Shown here piece after piece: positions 24,662-37,232 of a DNA stretch of 64,000 bases. Below the pieces are notes generated by a model, which searched no databases, was not told where the DNA came from, and worked only from the letters and a program-made list of their open reading frames with translations. Position 1 is the stretch's first letter, and each line of letters opens with the position of its first letter. The DNA lies in the NCBI RefSeq assembly GCF_026212465.1, contig NC_080062.1, forward strand, positions 408,501 to 472,500, read 5' to 3'. The position numbers were made by a program, and so were the translations under genes. Origin of the DNA: Amaranthus tricolor. Its lineage: Eukaryota; Streptophyta; Magnoliopsida; Caryophyllales; Amaranthaceae.

Positions 24662-25593
24662 TTCTGGCCAATTTTAAAACGTATGACCACATGTTTACTT
24701 TATCCTTATCATCTACATCCAAGTCTACTTCAACACACAACCATTTAAAACGTAAGACCACATGTTTAGGTATTCTGCAATTTTACAATGGGAATTGTAA
24801 ATAAATAGGGAAGAAAAACAAAGAAACCCTAATTCCAATCAACAAACCCACAATTCCAAACAACCTATCAATTTTGGGAAGAAAAACAACAAAAAAAAAA
24901 CATAATTCTAAATAACAAATCAAACATGTGGGAATCCAATCAACAATTCAACAATTCAAAAAGCTCTAATTCATTTTTGAATTCAAACTTCAAGTTCATT
25001 AACACAAAAAAAATCCCTAATTCCAATCAACAAATCCACAATTCCAATCAACCCATCAACTTTATGGAAGAAAAAATTAAAAAAAAAAGAACCCTAAAAG
25101 CAATCAAACAAATCAACAATTCAAGAAAGCTCTAATTGCCAAAAGCATTTCGCAAGTAATTCAAAGAAGAAGAATGTACTAGTGTTCATTCGCTTGTGAC
25201 TTTGAAATCGCAATTGTCAAAACAATTCAAGCAATTCGAAGGTAATTGTCAAAACCTTAAATTCTACATGTATTCATTTGCAACAAACACAGAAAAGGAA
25301 GAAGGAAAAAAGGTACATGTGAAATCGCAGAGATGGCCGGTGAAATCGAAGAAGGAAGATGGCCGGTGAAATTGAAGAAGGAAAATGGCCGGTGAAATCG
25401 CAGTGAATTTCGAAGAAGGAAGGAGGAATGAATGAAAATGGCAGAGAAGACAGTGACTTTCGAAATTCAAAAATGGGTGACATTCGAAATTATATGGGTA
25501 ACGGTCAAACAAACGTTTTTGTACGTTTAAGGCTACGGAAAACTTAAATGCAAGAGTTGAAAGCTACCATGTGGAATTTTCTTAAAAAGTGCT

Positions 25594-25780
25594 TGTTAAA
25601 TTAGGCTGGACTTATTGTGAATGCCAGCATATTAACAGGGGACACAAGTGCACACACTTCATAAGCCAAGGAGATATATACCATCCCAAAACCATATGGC
25701 AACAGGAAGAAGGTCTCTAATAGCTTATAAAGCGTGCACACCATTTTCAATTTATCGATGTGGGATAACTCATCCCAATA
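25594..25780. mobile_element. Solo LTR (187 bp) with 5-bp target duplication
   Basis: Interrupts the right arm of the Mutator-like element exactly between two halves of its repeat. GTGCT occurs at 25589-25593 and again at 25781-25785, a perfect 5-bp target duplication. The insert starts TGTTAAATTAGGC and ends CATCCCAATA (the expected CA end is mutated to TA). It contains a TATAAAG at about 25735 and GATGTGGGATAACTC, features typical of small plant LTRs. No second LTR or internal domain is present, so it is a recombined solo LTR or TRIM remnant. Confidence 0.8.
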
Positions 25781-25830
25781 GTGCTATCACTGGCATTTCA
25801 TGAAAACTAGATGCTACTGTGTGGAATTTC

Positions 25831-27786
25831 AAAAAAATTCTTTCCTCATCTTATTTGTACAATACAATTGACAAATTATCTTCAAAACGTAAAGACTTAA
25901 TTTTACATATATACTTATTACTTTTGAATATACGAATGATCCACGTAAATATGAAAATTGATAGCTAAGTAGATGTGAATAAGCAAAAGATGAAACGAGT
26001 AAGATGTGTGAATGCCTCTTTCTTACCCATTATTTACTCCATGTTATTTGTATATTATTTTGAGAAGAACTATTTTTTTATTATAAAGTAAATTGATATA
26101 AGAAAGAAATAAGTGAGAATTGAATTTATAATTTTTTAAAAAAATTAGTTTTATTCTTCTAATTAAGACAAAGACATAATTTTTCTGTTTTGGGAACAAC
26201 TTGAAATGAAAGAAAGGAGTTTAAATGGTTAAACGTCTCAAATATTTGCGTACATAAATGAAATGACTAATTAGAAGAGAATGGTGCATGATCCATTAGC
26301 ATAGCTATGCATTAAAGTTTGGTAATTGCAAAATGACCAATCTCTAATTATTGTATTTTGGAATATCACATCAAATCAAATTATAAATAAATATTTTTTA
26401 ATTGCAAGCCAGGCTCCTGAAGGATGTTAAGTGAAAATTGCACCTATAAGGACACAATCGTGTCTATAAAAGATAGCATTTGCTTTTACCGAGACGAAAT
26501 TCAATTCTCATATATAATTATGTTAGTAAAAATATAAAATGACTAATTAATTCGATAATTCATTTAAGTTGCACTTTAAGTTTTAACATTCTTTAAACTA
26601 ATTTCCTAACTCATTTTCAACTTAATATACATATATCTTATTTAATTTTAATAAGTTCGTCTCAATTTCAATAATTTGTTCAGATTAAGTTTTGTTTGGA
26701 TTTAGTCTACACTAAAATAATGTACACAATTTCATTTAAAAATAAGAATCAATTGACTTAAAAGTTAAATTAAAATAAAATTAATAAACATTATTTTTGT
26801 GTGGACTAAATTCATATAAGACAATCTCATTCATTATACCCACTACAATTTTCACTTTCTCATTAATATTCAAATAAAATTCGTTGACATTTAATTCAGT
26901 TCAATTCTAATAATTTAATTTAATTATAATAAATTGCCTTCATGTAATGTCATTACATACTTTACTAGTGTGACATAGAACTATAGTTGCATGGAAATTG
27001 GAATATTGGAGCATCATGCATGGATAGTTACGCAAATCTATAGTTACTTATACTATGATGGCTCAACAACTCTCTCCATATGAAGTATATATAGTTCCTA
27101 TCACAAATTAACGTATGAGATGATTTTAATATGGAGCGATATATTTTATATATAGGTTAAATAGTTCACTTAATAATATAAATTTTTTTTTTGAAATCAT
27201 TTCATTAAAAAATAATCTCTCACAAAAATAATTGTGAATATATAGTAGGGGAATTATCACGTAATTCATATCTAAATGTTTTGATGATGACTTTTCTCCA
27301 ACTCAATCAAGGTTATAATCCTACAATGATCTCTATTTTTCCTCCCTCGATATTTTTTTCTCATTTCACAAACAAGAAATTATCGAATTTAAGGGGAATT
27401 TAATAATTAAATTAATTAAGAACTTAAAAATAATAAACTAAAATAGGTATCATGATAGAAATAAAGTTAAAAAAAAAGTTAAGTTACACCACTCTATGTT
27501 CAACTCCATCCAAATATTTTCAAGAATTAAGATGCAACCATCATAATGTCTAATGTATGTTTTAATTGATTTAAATTTTAAGTATTTTATAATTACTCCA
27601 CAACTATTGTCCAACAATTTGATTGCTTCCATAGTACTCTAGCCAAATTTAAAATTATTTAATTAATCATTAGGAGTACTTCTCAATGTTCATACTCATT
27701 TGTATTCTAATTAAATATTTCATTTTCTTTTCCTACTCACTTATTCAATCCTTAATATTTATAATTACAAATAATTAAAAACTATA
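25831..27786. other. Intergenic, no gene seen
   Basis: AT-rich, no exon or paired repeat ends recognised. The open frame at 27450-27632 has no domain and biased composition. Confidence 0.5.
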
Positions 27787-27795
27787 AAAAATTAA

Positions 27796-28789
27796 GGAAA
27801 ATTTGATTTAAAAGATACGAACTACTCATCCACTTTTAAAGGTTTGAACTTTAATTTATTTTTTAAAAGTTCGAACTTTAGGATGCATTCGTTTCTAAAA
27901 GTTCTTCCAGTTTTCATAATCTATAATATCAGTTTACCATCTTCCTCAATTTTTTCATCTAATTTCTTCTTTGACCATGGTCTTTTTATTTTTGGGATCC
28001 CCAATTTTCAAAAGTTAGGGTTTTTCTTTAAATCCCCAGTTCTACTCCAATTTTAATCATTTCCTCCCTACAAAAATTTAATAAAATTCATGGATTTTCA
28101 GTTTTTCTCACATTAATCAAATCACTGCAATGTGGATCTGGGTGCAGCAACTGAACATGGGTATTTGGTTGTTAATTCAGAAATGGGCAAAGACAGTTTT
28201 GTAAACCATAGGGCTATGTTAATAGTCGGTTAGTTCAGGGGAGCTTCTCTGGGACAACCTTAACTGCAATAAGAAGTGAATTCTTGATATTCTATGGCCA
28301 TAAATTGGTATTGTAATTCAGTTATGTGATGAGTTGAACTAACTGACATTGTAATTAATTTAGAGATGAAATGAGTGGTTGATAGTTTGCCTTAATCGAG
28401 TGGATATCTTGGAGAATGTTAATTATCATAAATAAATAAATCCCTTTTTATGGTAGATAATATTAGTAAGGTCTCATAAAGTGCTGCCTTTGCCCAGGGT
28501 TACCCTAATAGGAACAATGCCTTATCCGATAAAATTTGTGGATTTTGCTGATTTTGATGGTGAAATAAAAATCATTATTGCTGTGAAGAAGAAGCCATTG
28601 ATGAGGGTTATATTGTGGAAGAAGAAACCTATTTTTTTGTTGAAGAAGAAACATGTTCAACCGGTTAAAGTTAACATGAATCTTTAGAAGCGGATGCACC
28701 CCAAAGTTTGAACCTTTAAAAATTAAATTAAGGTTCGAACCTTTAAAAGCGGATGAGCAAATGTTCATATCTTTTAAATTAAATTTTCC
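27796..28789. mobile_element. 994-bp Mutator-like element with perfect 9-bp target duplication
   Basis: AAAAATTAA at 27787-27795 is repeated exactly at 28790-28798. Between them, inverted ends of about 105 bases pair closely: GGAAAATTTGATTTAAAAGA on the left, and the inverse of TCTTTTAAATTAAATTTTCC on the right. Further pairs are CTCATCCACTTTTAAAGGTT / AACCTTTAAAAGCGGATGAG and GGATGCATTCGTTTCTAAAAG / its inverse. A 9-bp duplication plus long inverted ends is diagnostic of Mutator-like elements. The interior (27900-28680) carries no transposase. It contains somewhat GC-richer, gene-like sequence and short open frames on both strands (28481-28687 plus), so a captured host fragment is possible. 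Confidence 0.9.
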
Positions 28790-28798
28790 AAAAATTAA

Positions 28799-30167
28799 TA
28801 TTAATAAAATTTTCGATGAGATGAATCAAATAAAATTGCACTTAACTGTATTTTAAGAGTAATTTATAAACTAAAAATAAAATACAAACTAAGTGTGATT
28901 AAGACGTATAATTAAAATAGAAGGAATTGTATAAAATTCAAGCAAATCATTTAACGTACCTTAAAGCAACTACTCTATTCTCTAGTCTCTAATAACATGG
29001 TAATATTCCCCCCCCAAAAAAAAAGATATACTCCATTTACAGATGATCCCTTACATATTGTAATTGGCTAGCTAACTGCCAATAGGTACCTTCTAATCCA
29101 ATCAAATTTTGTCCCTTTCCTTGAATCCATCATATTAGTGTGAAAACATAAATTATTGATCACATTTATAAAAAAATCATTAAGAATATTAGTTAATTTA
29201 TCATAATTTTCATAGTTAATAATGTAAAAAAATATTATCACAAATTCTCATTTAAGGCAGTCTTATCTTGATATAATTTTAAATCGAGTTAAATTGCCCA
29301 ATTAAATTAATTAAGATATTTATTTTGCACTAAAAATATTTATTTTTAGCTAAATATTTAATTAATATGACATTTTAAATTTTAAAATCAACACTTTAAA
29401 TATTAAAATATTCAATTAAGTTATTTTAAGAGTCATTTTAAAGTTTAAACTTGTTTCACCTTGACTCCTTTCAAACATTAAGTACCTCAATAATTAATGA
29501 TTGGATTGATAGAATATTCACAATTATGTGGAAGTATTATTGGTCAACTAATATTAGCAGTACTTAATTTACTTCTAAAGGCTTTTTCAATTTAGATATG
29601 TATAATAAGTATTTTCTTCATTCTATTATATTTGTTATATTTGAATTTTTACATAATCTAATATGTTATTTTAATCTTTTATATAAGGAAATATTTATAT
29701 TTAAAAATTGTAAAATGTTAATATTATAAAAATACGTGATTAGATGATTCAAACAAAATATCATTTGATTATATTTTTTCTTAATATTAACCACAATATA
29801 TAAAATAAGGTTGAACGGTGAAAAGTTTCAATAATCGTAATTTAACAAGTATTTCAGAATAAAAAATTTATATTTTTTCGTTCCTTTAAATTTATGTACC
29901 AAAGTCAAAGTGACATAGGAGTACTAGGATTTAGAGTATTTTGTATTGATATTTGCTCATCATCATCCTATCATGTCACCCTCCATGATTGACAATTTGG
30001 AATGATTATCAACACCAGCCTTTAGCTATTCTTTTATGCCATAGTGGTCTGCCACTTTCTATTCAATTTTAAGGCCTTTCCCATTTTTCAACCCAAAATC
30101 TAAAAAATTTGAGACATACTAGTAGTTATATAATGGAACTCCAATTAGTAAAGATATTATTATAAAG
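28799..30167. other. Intergenic, no gene seen
   Basis: AT-rich spacer between the Mutator-like element and the Stowaway-like MITE. I see nothing in it beyond low-complexity tracts. Confidence 0.5.
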
Positions 30168-30169
30168 TA

Positions 30170-30599
30170 ATCCCTCCGTTCTTTTTTATCTTTCACTTTG
30201 GGTTTTTCACACATATTAAGGAAGATAGAATCTTTGAGTTGTAGTGGGTATTATTTTAATTAAATAGCAGTGTGAAGTAATGATTGTATTGAAAGTATGA
30301 GGTTGTAGTGGATATTATTTTAATTAAATAGTAATGTGAAGTAATGATTGTATTGAAAGTATGAGGTTGTAATGGGTATTATTTTAATTAAATAGTAGTG
30401 TGAAGTAATGATTGTATTGAAAGTATGAGAGAGAAAATAATTATAAATAAAAGAAATGGGGTACATTAAAAGAAAAGAGGAGTTTTAAGGGATAAAAGTG
30501 GAATAAAAACTTTCTAAAAGTAGAAAGTATTCTAAAGTGGAAGAACTTTTGAAACTACTCGTTATAGTAATGTGGAAGATCAAAAAAGAACGGAGGGAG
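30170..30599. mobile_element. Stowaway-like MITE with internal tandem repeat
   Basis: Left end ATCCCTCCGTTCTTTTTTATC is the inverse of the right end GATCAAAAAAGAACGGAGGGAG, and each end is bordered by TA (30168-30169 and 30600-30601), the Stowaway target. The CTCCCTCCGTTC end is the superfamily consensus. The 430-bp length is on the long side because of an internal triplication at 30238-30429. Confidence 0.9.
30238..30429. repeat. 3 x 64-bp direct repeat inside the MITE
   Basis: Units start at 30238, 30302 and 30366, each with GTTGTA, TATTATTTTAATTAAATAG, GTGAAGTAATGATTGTATTG and AAAGTATGAG. Units differ by only a few bases, so the expansion is recent relative to the MITE's age or is kept homogeneous. 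Confidence 0.9.
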
Positions 30600-30601
30600 T
30601 A

Positions 30602-33600
30602 TTAAGTTATTTTTTAAAAATAAAACACCAAAGCGTTACAATTATGAAAATTTCACGCTTTTATTATTAATACTTAATCAACCATATTAAAATTTAAAAG
30701 CCACCAAACTGCATCACTCAAGCAAATCAATCTAATTAAACTCACAGTTTAGAGTTTGTACATATTTTTTGACTCGGAATCCAATTATACATAAACTCAT
30801 CTCAAATATCCAAAAATTATAATTTTTTCGTTGTTAGACTCACTTTGTAAAATGTTTTATCTTGGAAACTAATAATATATAATATTTTTTTAATTGTAAT
30901 GAAAATAGTTATATTTCTTTATATACTATGTAAACTAAAACTGTTATAATAAAAAACTTAAAATTGACTCGAATTAATTACAATATTAAAAAATCTTTTA
31001 AGTGTTTGTAATAGATATCCTATTATCAATTTCTAGATATATAAGTAAATAATCACTACTTTTGATTTTAAAACCGTTTGTTTTATCTTGACAAAGACAT
31101 TAGCTTGAGATTCACATATACCTAATTATATGAATTAGAGTAATTTATTGAGCAACCTTTTGTTCAATATCAACAAAATTTAATTTAGGTTACTTATAAT
31201 AATCGTATTATACTAGTCGCGAACTTATGGTTCTAGGAGGTGCAAATGCAACCCAATTTCAAAATATTAAAATCATAGAAAACCTTATTTGTTTTGATTA
31301 AAAATACGATTTAAATTTTTTTACTACACATTATCTCCATCGCTACCACAGAATTTTTTTGTTCGCAATAATATATTGTCTAATCACTTATATTAAAAAT
31401 CTGCCACTATAATGTACTAATGACAAAGTAAAGATTTTAGAGGTTTTATTTATTTTTACGATGTCTTTTAAAATGGAATCCTTTATTATATCAAAAGATA
31501 ATTTTTTTTCCATTTCTAGAAAAATAATTCAAGATAGAATATATTTAACATTAAATTCTAAAATTACTTCAGATATTACAAAAAATTTACAAACAAATTA
31601 CTTAAAAAAATATTACTCAAAACTAAATATGAATTACACCATTTAATATTTAAGGTTACTTATTATTGGGGCTGAAAGCGAACAACTAAGCATGGTATTA
31701 AATTGTTTACAACACGTTCGCAATCTTCATTCACAATATATGGTCGTTATGGTGGTCCATCATTTCTTGTCCTAATAAGGCAATAAGGCAATGACGCAAT
31801 ACGCGGTCGTTTTCACGTCTTATTTTTTTAACTAGGGTGGTGTATTGAACTCTCCGACCATAATTTGGTGGTGTTTATAACAATGAGTTAAACAACAAAC
31901 TCAAATATTGATGGAGAATTAAGTCTTGTTTCAGTTAGAGTATATATCATCGTTTTCAGAGTTAATGTCATGGTAATTAAGAACTTTAAAAAAAAAATTA
32001 AAAAATTAAGAATTTCTTCAATATGTTTTATGTCAGCTCGATTGTTTCTACTTAGAAATTAGAATAAAACAAGTTGAGTTTAACTTCAGTTGTAGCCTCT
32101 TGAATTTGGTTTAAAAACAATTTACCGAACACTTTTGTTAACAGTTGGATCAATCAAAAAGGCCAAAACTAAAACTAAACATATACCATATAGTGAACAC
32201 TCAAATCAATTAATTTAAAAAGGCATTATAAGTTAAGTCCAACTCCAAACTCAACATAAATTAATTTTAACATTTCTAACAATAATATAACTATATATAT
32301 GTTGTATAAATTGTTTAACTTGTTGTTATTTGTTTATGTTAATGCAATGATGAAACCTTTTTTGCTATTTTAATTGGGAAATTCTTTTTCTTGTTTCATT
32401 ACATATAGCTAACATTAATTATCTAGGGTGTATTTGCTTTCCCTTTTTCGCCATTGTAAATGGCCAATGATTTATGTTGTTGCATTACATATAGCTATCA
32501 TTAATTGATTGCATTGTATGACAAAGCAATAACCAACAAGTTATCTTGTGGCAAGTCAAGGAGTTGATATTCGTGGTATTTACTTTCATTTATCGCCCAA
32601 ACAAGGTTACAACGCAATACACTTCGTTGTGTGCCAAAGTTAGTTGCATGATTTGACAATTACCGCTCTCTTTCATTGTAATTAAAATATCAGTCAATAT
32701 ATTATTTTAATTTTAAATATCTCTAATTTTGTTTAGTTCAAATATTATTGTCATGAATTAAATAAGATTTCACATGATTATCTTATGCAGTCATTAATAT
32801 ATATTTTGAATTTCAGCTATCAATTTAAATTTTTGATTGAGATTTAATTGCTTGTACAATAGTTTTGCATTGATAATTCTTTTACAATTTAAAACTACAT
32901 TATTAATTAAATATTTTATAAAAGAATCTTACTCGATGTTGATTGGATCCTAGAGGGTGTAATTCTATTTCACAATTCTCTAATAACTAACTTAAAAGTT
33001 TCTAGATATACTACATGTCCTTATAGTAATGTTAAGCATTTTATTTGATGTAAGAGGTAAAAGATATTCAAATCCATTATTATTTTTTAAAATGTTTGTT
33101 TCATAATACTTTACATACGCTTATAAAATCATTTTTCTAAAATTATATTTTCACAAATTCATTTACTTTTTTCAAACAATTTAAATTACCAATATTCACA
33201 GTATTACAAGAAACTGGCTCAACTTCAAATTTCTAGATACACTACATATCCTCCTTATAGTAACACTATGCTTCCATTTAAAATAAGAAGTGAATGGTAT
33301 TCGAACCCTTCATGATATGTTTCAGACACGTATAACATCATATTTTTACAATTATATTTTCAAACAATTTAAATTACCTTTTCTGTATTGAATTTAATTA
33401 CAAAATTAAACTTAATAACTTTTATCAATTATTATCATTTTAGTGTAATGATAACCTAACATATTATTTTCCTCCAAGTTGCATAAAATTCAATAAATAA
33501 TAAATAAGCAATCATAATCATACCAATAAAAGAGAACTACACTATTACGTTCTCCAATAGTTTCCAAATTTGTGGTGGCAATGTTAATTTAAAAATCTAT

Positions 33601-36184
33601 TTAAAGTCAATATGCATTACCTACTATATATTCTGTTATTTAGAAACTATATATTATATATTTATATTATATCAATTATTCATATCTTATAGAACTAATT
33701 AATAATTAATAAATTATATCGTGGTCCTTAAAGACCATTAATTTTATATAATTTTCCATTTGTTAGCTCAACACGGCACTTTATCTCTGGAATGATCAAT
33801 CATATGTTAGTTTCATGGAATATATTCGTACTATAGTTTTGGATGTATGCTTAAAACCAATTATGGCTTAACCTACTTACAAGTGGACCAATCAGAAAAT
33901 TTAAAATTAGTTAATATATATTTATTTTTAAATTAAAAAAATTTAATAAATATTGATGTTAATGAGATTAATTGGTAAGGGAGTTGCATTGGTGCCAACT
34001 CTTTCTCAATGTAGGTATCAATACATGTCTTGCACAATCAAGACACCCTTGATGACTTGAAAATTTGTCCAATATCTCATTTTCTTAAGGTCCTTCAATT
34101 CCATTATCGAAGGGTTATGATCTTATTAAAATAATAATTAAAAGCCTATAATTAAAATTTGAAACAAAGATATATAATTTTAATTTTCACATATAATACA
34201 TTAGTTTTTGAGTTTAAGATATATGAAACTTGTACGTTGATGTGTTCTGCATCTATATTGTAGTTTTTTTCTAATTATCTTCTGATTCATACTCTCACGG
34301 TTGTACAGATGGAACTATATTCTTGTAAACTTTTGATTTTCTTCGTTCCACTCCTATTTCAAAAGTATGAAAAATTATCATATCTTACAAGTTATATTGG
34401 AAATCTGATGAATTTCTAATTTCAAAACAAACTTATTCGAAAAATTGTGAACTTTCTTCTTCTATTCCTATTTCAAAATTAAGTTATATCGGTATTCAAA
34501 TGAATTTTAAATTTTAGATAAACTTATTCGGAAAATCATGGGTTAATTTAATAATTGAAAATTTTTTTCCATCTTGGTGATATGATTTCAATTTCAACCA
34601 CCTACAACAAGATTAATGTCTCTTCTCCTATTGCCTATAAGAAATTTTCCTTATCTTGCAATAGCAAAAAAATACATATTTTGACTCATTTGTGCCGAAA
34701 AGTCTACTATGATATTAAATATATTATATTAAGTATAAATTATTTAATATGTATTTATATAATTGTCTTACATAAGAAAAGTAATTTTGTTCCAATTAAC
34801 AACAAAACAATAGAAAAAAAGCTCCAAAGATAAAGACAACCATGAGAATGATTCTATGGATTGCATTGAGCCAAAGAATCATTGTACTTTGAGCTATGTG
34901 TTATCCAAACTACTTCTGATGTTAACCTTGCATAGTTGCATGTATTTAGAAGCATCATTATTTTCTCAACGTCATAAATCTAGTTGCTTAAAACTTTTTT
35001 TTTTTAATAAAATTAAATTGTGAGTGTGGCTAGTTTTAATGCAATAAAGTGAACATTTTAGACGTATAGATAGAAAATAGTTGTAAATATAATACTATCC
35101 TCGGTTTTTTTAATAGTGTTCCTTATGTTGATGAGATCAAAGATTTAAAGTTTTGCGTTTCAGATTATATTGGACAATAGTAAAATAATTTATTAAAGCA
35201 TAAGTGTTTTATATTTATGTGAAGTTGCACATGAAGTTATCTACCAAAGGTATGTCGAAAACAATATTTTTAATTTGTTAGTGTTATCACTAATAAGGGT
35301 AATATTGCGTATATATCTGATCCCAAACTCCACCTTAGGTAGGAGCCATTTAATAGTATTAAGGTAATGAAATATCGTATGTTATTTTTTTAATAGCTAT
35401 ATTTCTAAAAATATCTCACATAAAATGAATATTCGTAGCTATTAGAAAACAAGAGGTAATATATAGAGGGAAATGTGTTAATTTTGTCCAAGATGACAAT
35501 TAAGACAATGTTTTCGTCATAAAAAATGTTACCTTTCTCTTGAAAACATTTAGAATCGACTATTGATATTAATTTTTTTTTTTAGGATAATTAATTTCCA
35601 GAACATGACTTAGTTGAATATCATAGTTAATTAAAAATGGATTATAAACTTAAGTTAAAATTTGTATTAATTAGTACTCAATTTAAGATGTTCCCTCAAG
35701 AGCCGAACTCGTCAATTAGAAGTCTAATACAACCCGACTCAAGCTCTAATTGACAAATGACTCTACTTTTATACTTCTTCCAATAAACCCTTCAAAATTT
35801 GTTACGACCTTAAAATTCAATGTATTTGGATCCGATTGATAAGATCCACCTTTTTCCAAAATTTTGTGAGTTTTTTAATTGTTTGTTAATATTTTTGAGG
35901 TGTACCCTGTTAATTTTTTTTGTCATTTTTTATTATTCAAGTTAGTATTCCACAATAATAACTTAGTCCAATAGATTTTAATTACTAATTTTAAAATTTT
36001 ACAAAAAACTTAAATAATATATTTAGCTATTTTATAGAGAAAAAAAATTATAAAAAATTTATAACTCATTAGGTCAAACTCAACTGATCTATTTCAATAT
36101 TTATTTTTATACAAATTCTTAATAAAATTTTAATTTTCTTACATAATTATATCTCTCCGTAAAACGATTTAATACTTTCGTCTC
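30602..36184. other. Intergenic, about 5.6 kb, no gene seen
   Basis: Very AT-rich. Open frames such as 31461-31646 and 34555-34833 are Lys/Asn/Ile-rich with no domain and look random. One diverged direct duplication (32999-33377) and a short local duplication with CATTACATATAGCTA at about 32400 and 32485 are visible. Confidence 0.5.
32999..33377. repeat. Diverged direct duplication
   Basis: A unit starting TTTCTAGATATACTACATGT at 32999 recurs as TTTCTAGATACACTACATAT at about 33229. Each copy runs through CCTTATAGTAA, an ATTCAAATCC / ATTCGAACCC step and ends at CAAACAATTTAAATTACC (about 33190 and 33377). The second copy is shorter. No open frame. Confidence 0.65.
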
Positions 36185-37165
36185 CGCTAGAGCTGTTTAA
36201 AAGTGATCCGACCCAAATATCCGATCCGAAACCGAAAGTAAACAGACCCGAAAATGTGTTCCTTTTTTACGTTTATCAAACCGATATTACCCGAACCGCA
36301 GCTATACCCGAACCGGTTGATGACCGAACATGGGAGAACTAAACCCGAGCTGTAACTGATTTTTCTAACGGACACGTAACTATTAACCAAGATTACCCGA
36401 ACTTAATAGTGACCAACCCGACTCCTTCCGACCCGAATAATGCTCGATCCGGCTAAAACCAACTTAACTCGAACGAAGTTTAGATCGACCTGCTGTAAAC
36501 CTGAACCAATTTTTTATATTGAAGTATGATTGACTCATATGCAATCATCTTATTAGTTATTATAATAAAGTCATAAATATTTTAATAAAATAAATTTTAT
36601 AAATACATGGTTTCATATATTTAGAGTTAATAATCAATGGTCAATGTTTATTTAACTACTTTTAATCGAATTATATGAAAATTGATAGAACTTTATAATT
36701 TTAATTTCCTGTCAAACAAGGAAAAGTAACAATAATAATGATCACTAATTGATTTGCATTTTCACTACTTTGCTTTAAGTAAAGGGACCTTATCATCAAT
36801 TAAAAAATGACTAACAACTTAATCTGATACTGACTCGATCAATAGTTATTAGTAATTTGCAATTCGTAGCAGAATTATACTTGAAAAATACCCGAACTCC
36901 ATCTGCACCCGGTAAAACCGAAACAATTATTAACCGATGACAACCCGCGACAGATTGAAACTCGACACGAACTTCAACCGACACCGAACTGATGCTAACC
37001 CGATAGCTCGAATAACCGATCTTCAACCGAATCGTGACTAACCGACCCGACCCGAGTATGACCCGTTGCAACACGCATTCAGAATGTAACCGATCCAAAA
37101 TACAACCGAATCGAATAACACCCGTCCCAAACCAATCCGATTACCCGAATGAACAACTTTAATTT
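36185..37165. repeat. CCGAAC/CCGA-rich degenerate repeat patches
   Basis: Two GC-richer patches (36190-36500 and 36820-37150) are crowded with variants of ACCCGA, CCGAACC and CCGATCC, separated by AT-rich filler. The block begins GCTGTTTAAAAGTGATCCGA and ends ATTACCCGAATGAACAACTT. The inverse of the right end (AAGTTGTTCATTCGGGTAAT) resembles the left end, so the whole may be one roughly 980-bp element. Open frames across it (36187-36390, 36811-37098 minus) follow from the stop-poor repeat and are not genes. Confidence 0.55.
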
Positions 37166-37232
37166 CCGCCCAACATCGAGCAAAAGCGGGGCTGGAAAAA
37201 AAAAACTAATTATCAACTTTGTCTTGTGTGGG

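Larger units (their letters stand above)
23907..25830. mobile_element. Decayed Mutator-like transposon, about 1.9 kb, with nested solo LTR
   Basis: Left terminal sequence GGAAATTTCATATGGTA is mirrored at the right by CTACTGTGTGGAATTTC. The subterminal TAGCATCCAG, GTAGCATTTTCTGTTAA and TTCACCAATTTAAT blocks match the 664-bp foldback at 20017. Inside is a minus-strand remnant with a zinc knuckle as found at the C-terminus of MuDR-type transposases. The right arm is split by a 187-bp LTR. Flanks are A-rich, and I could not define a clean target duplication. Probably the parent type of the foldback copy. Confidence 0.75.

Noticed and set aside
25264..25512. Two overlapping minus-strand frames rich in Phe, Pro and Ser
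   Set aside because: They arise from a short GAAGGAAGATGGCCGGTGA-type repeat inside the Mutator-like element and are not protein-like.
31461..31646. 61-codon Lys/Asn/Ile-rich open frame in the gene desert
   Set aside because: Composition is what random AT-rich sequence yields, with no neighbours, splice context or domain.
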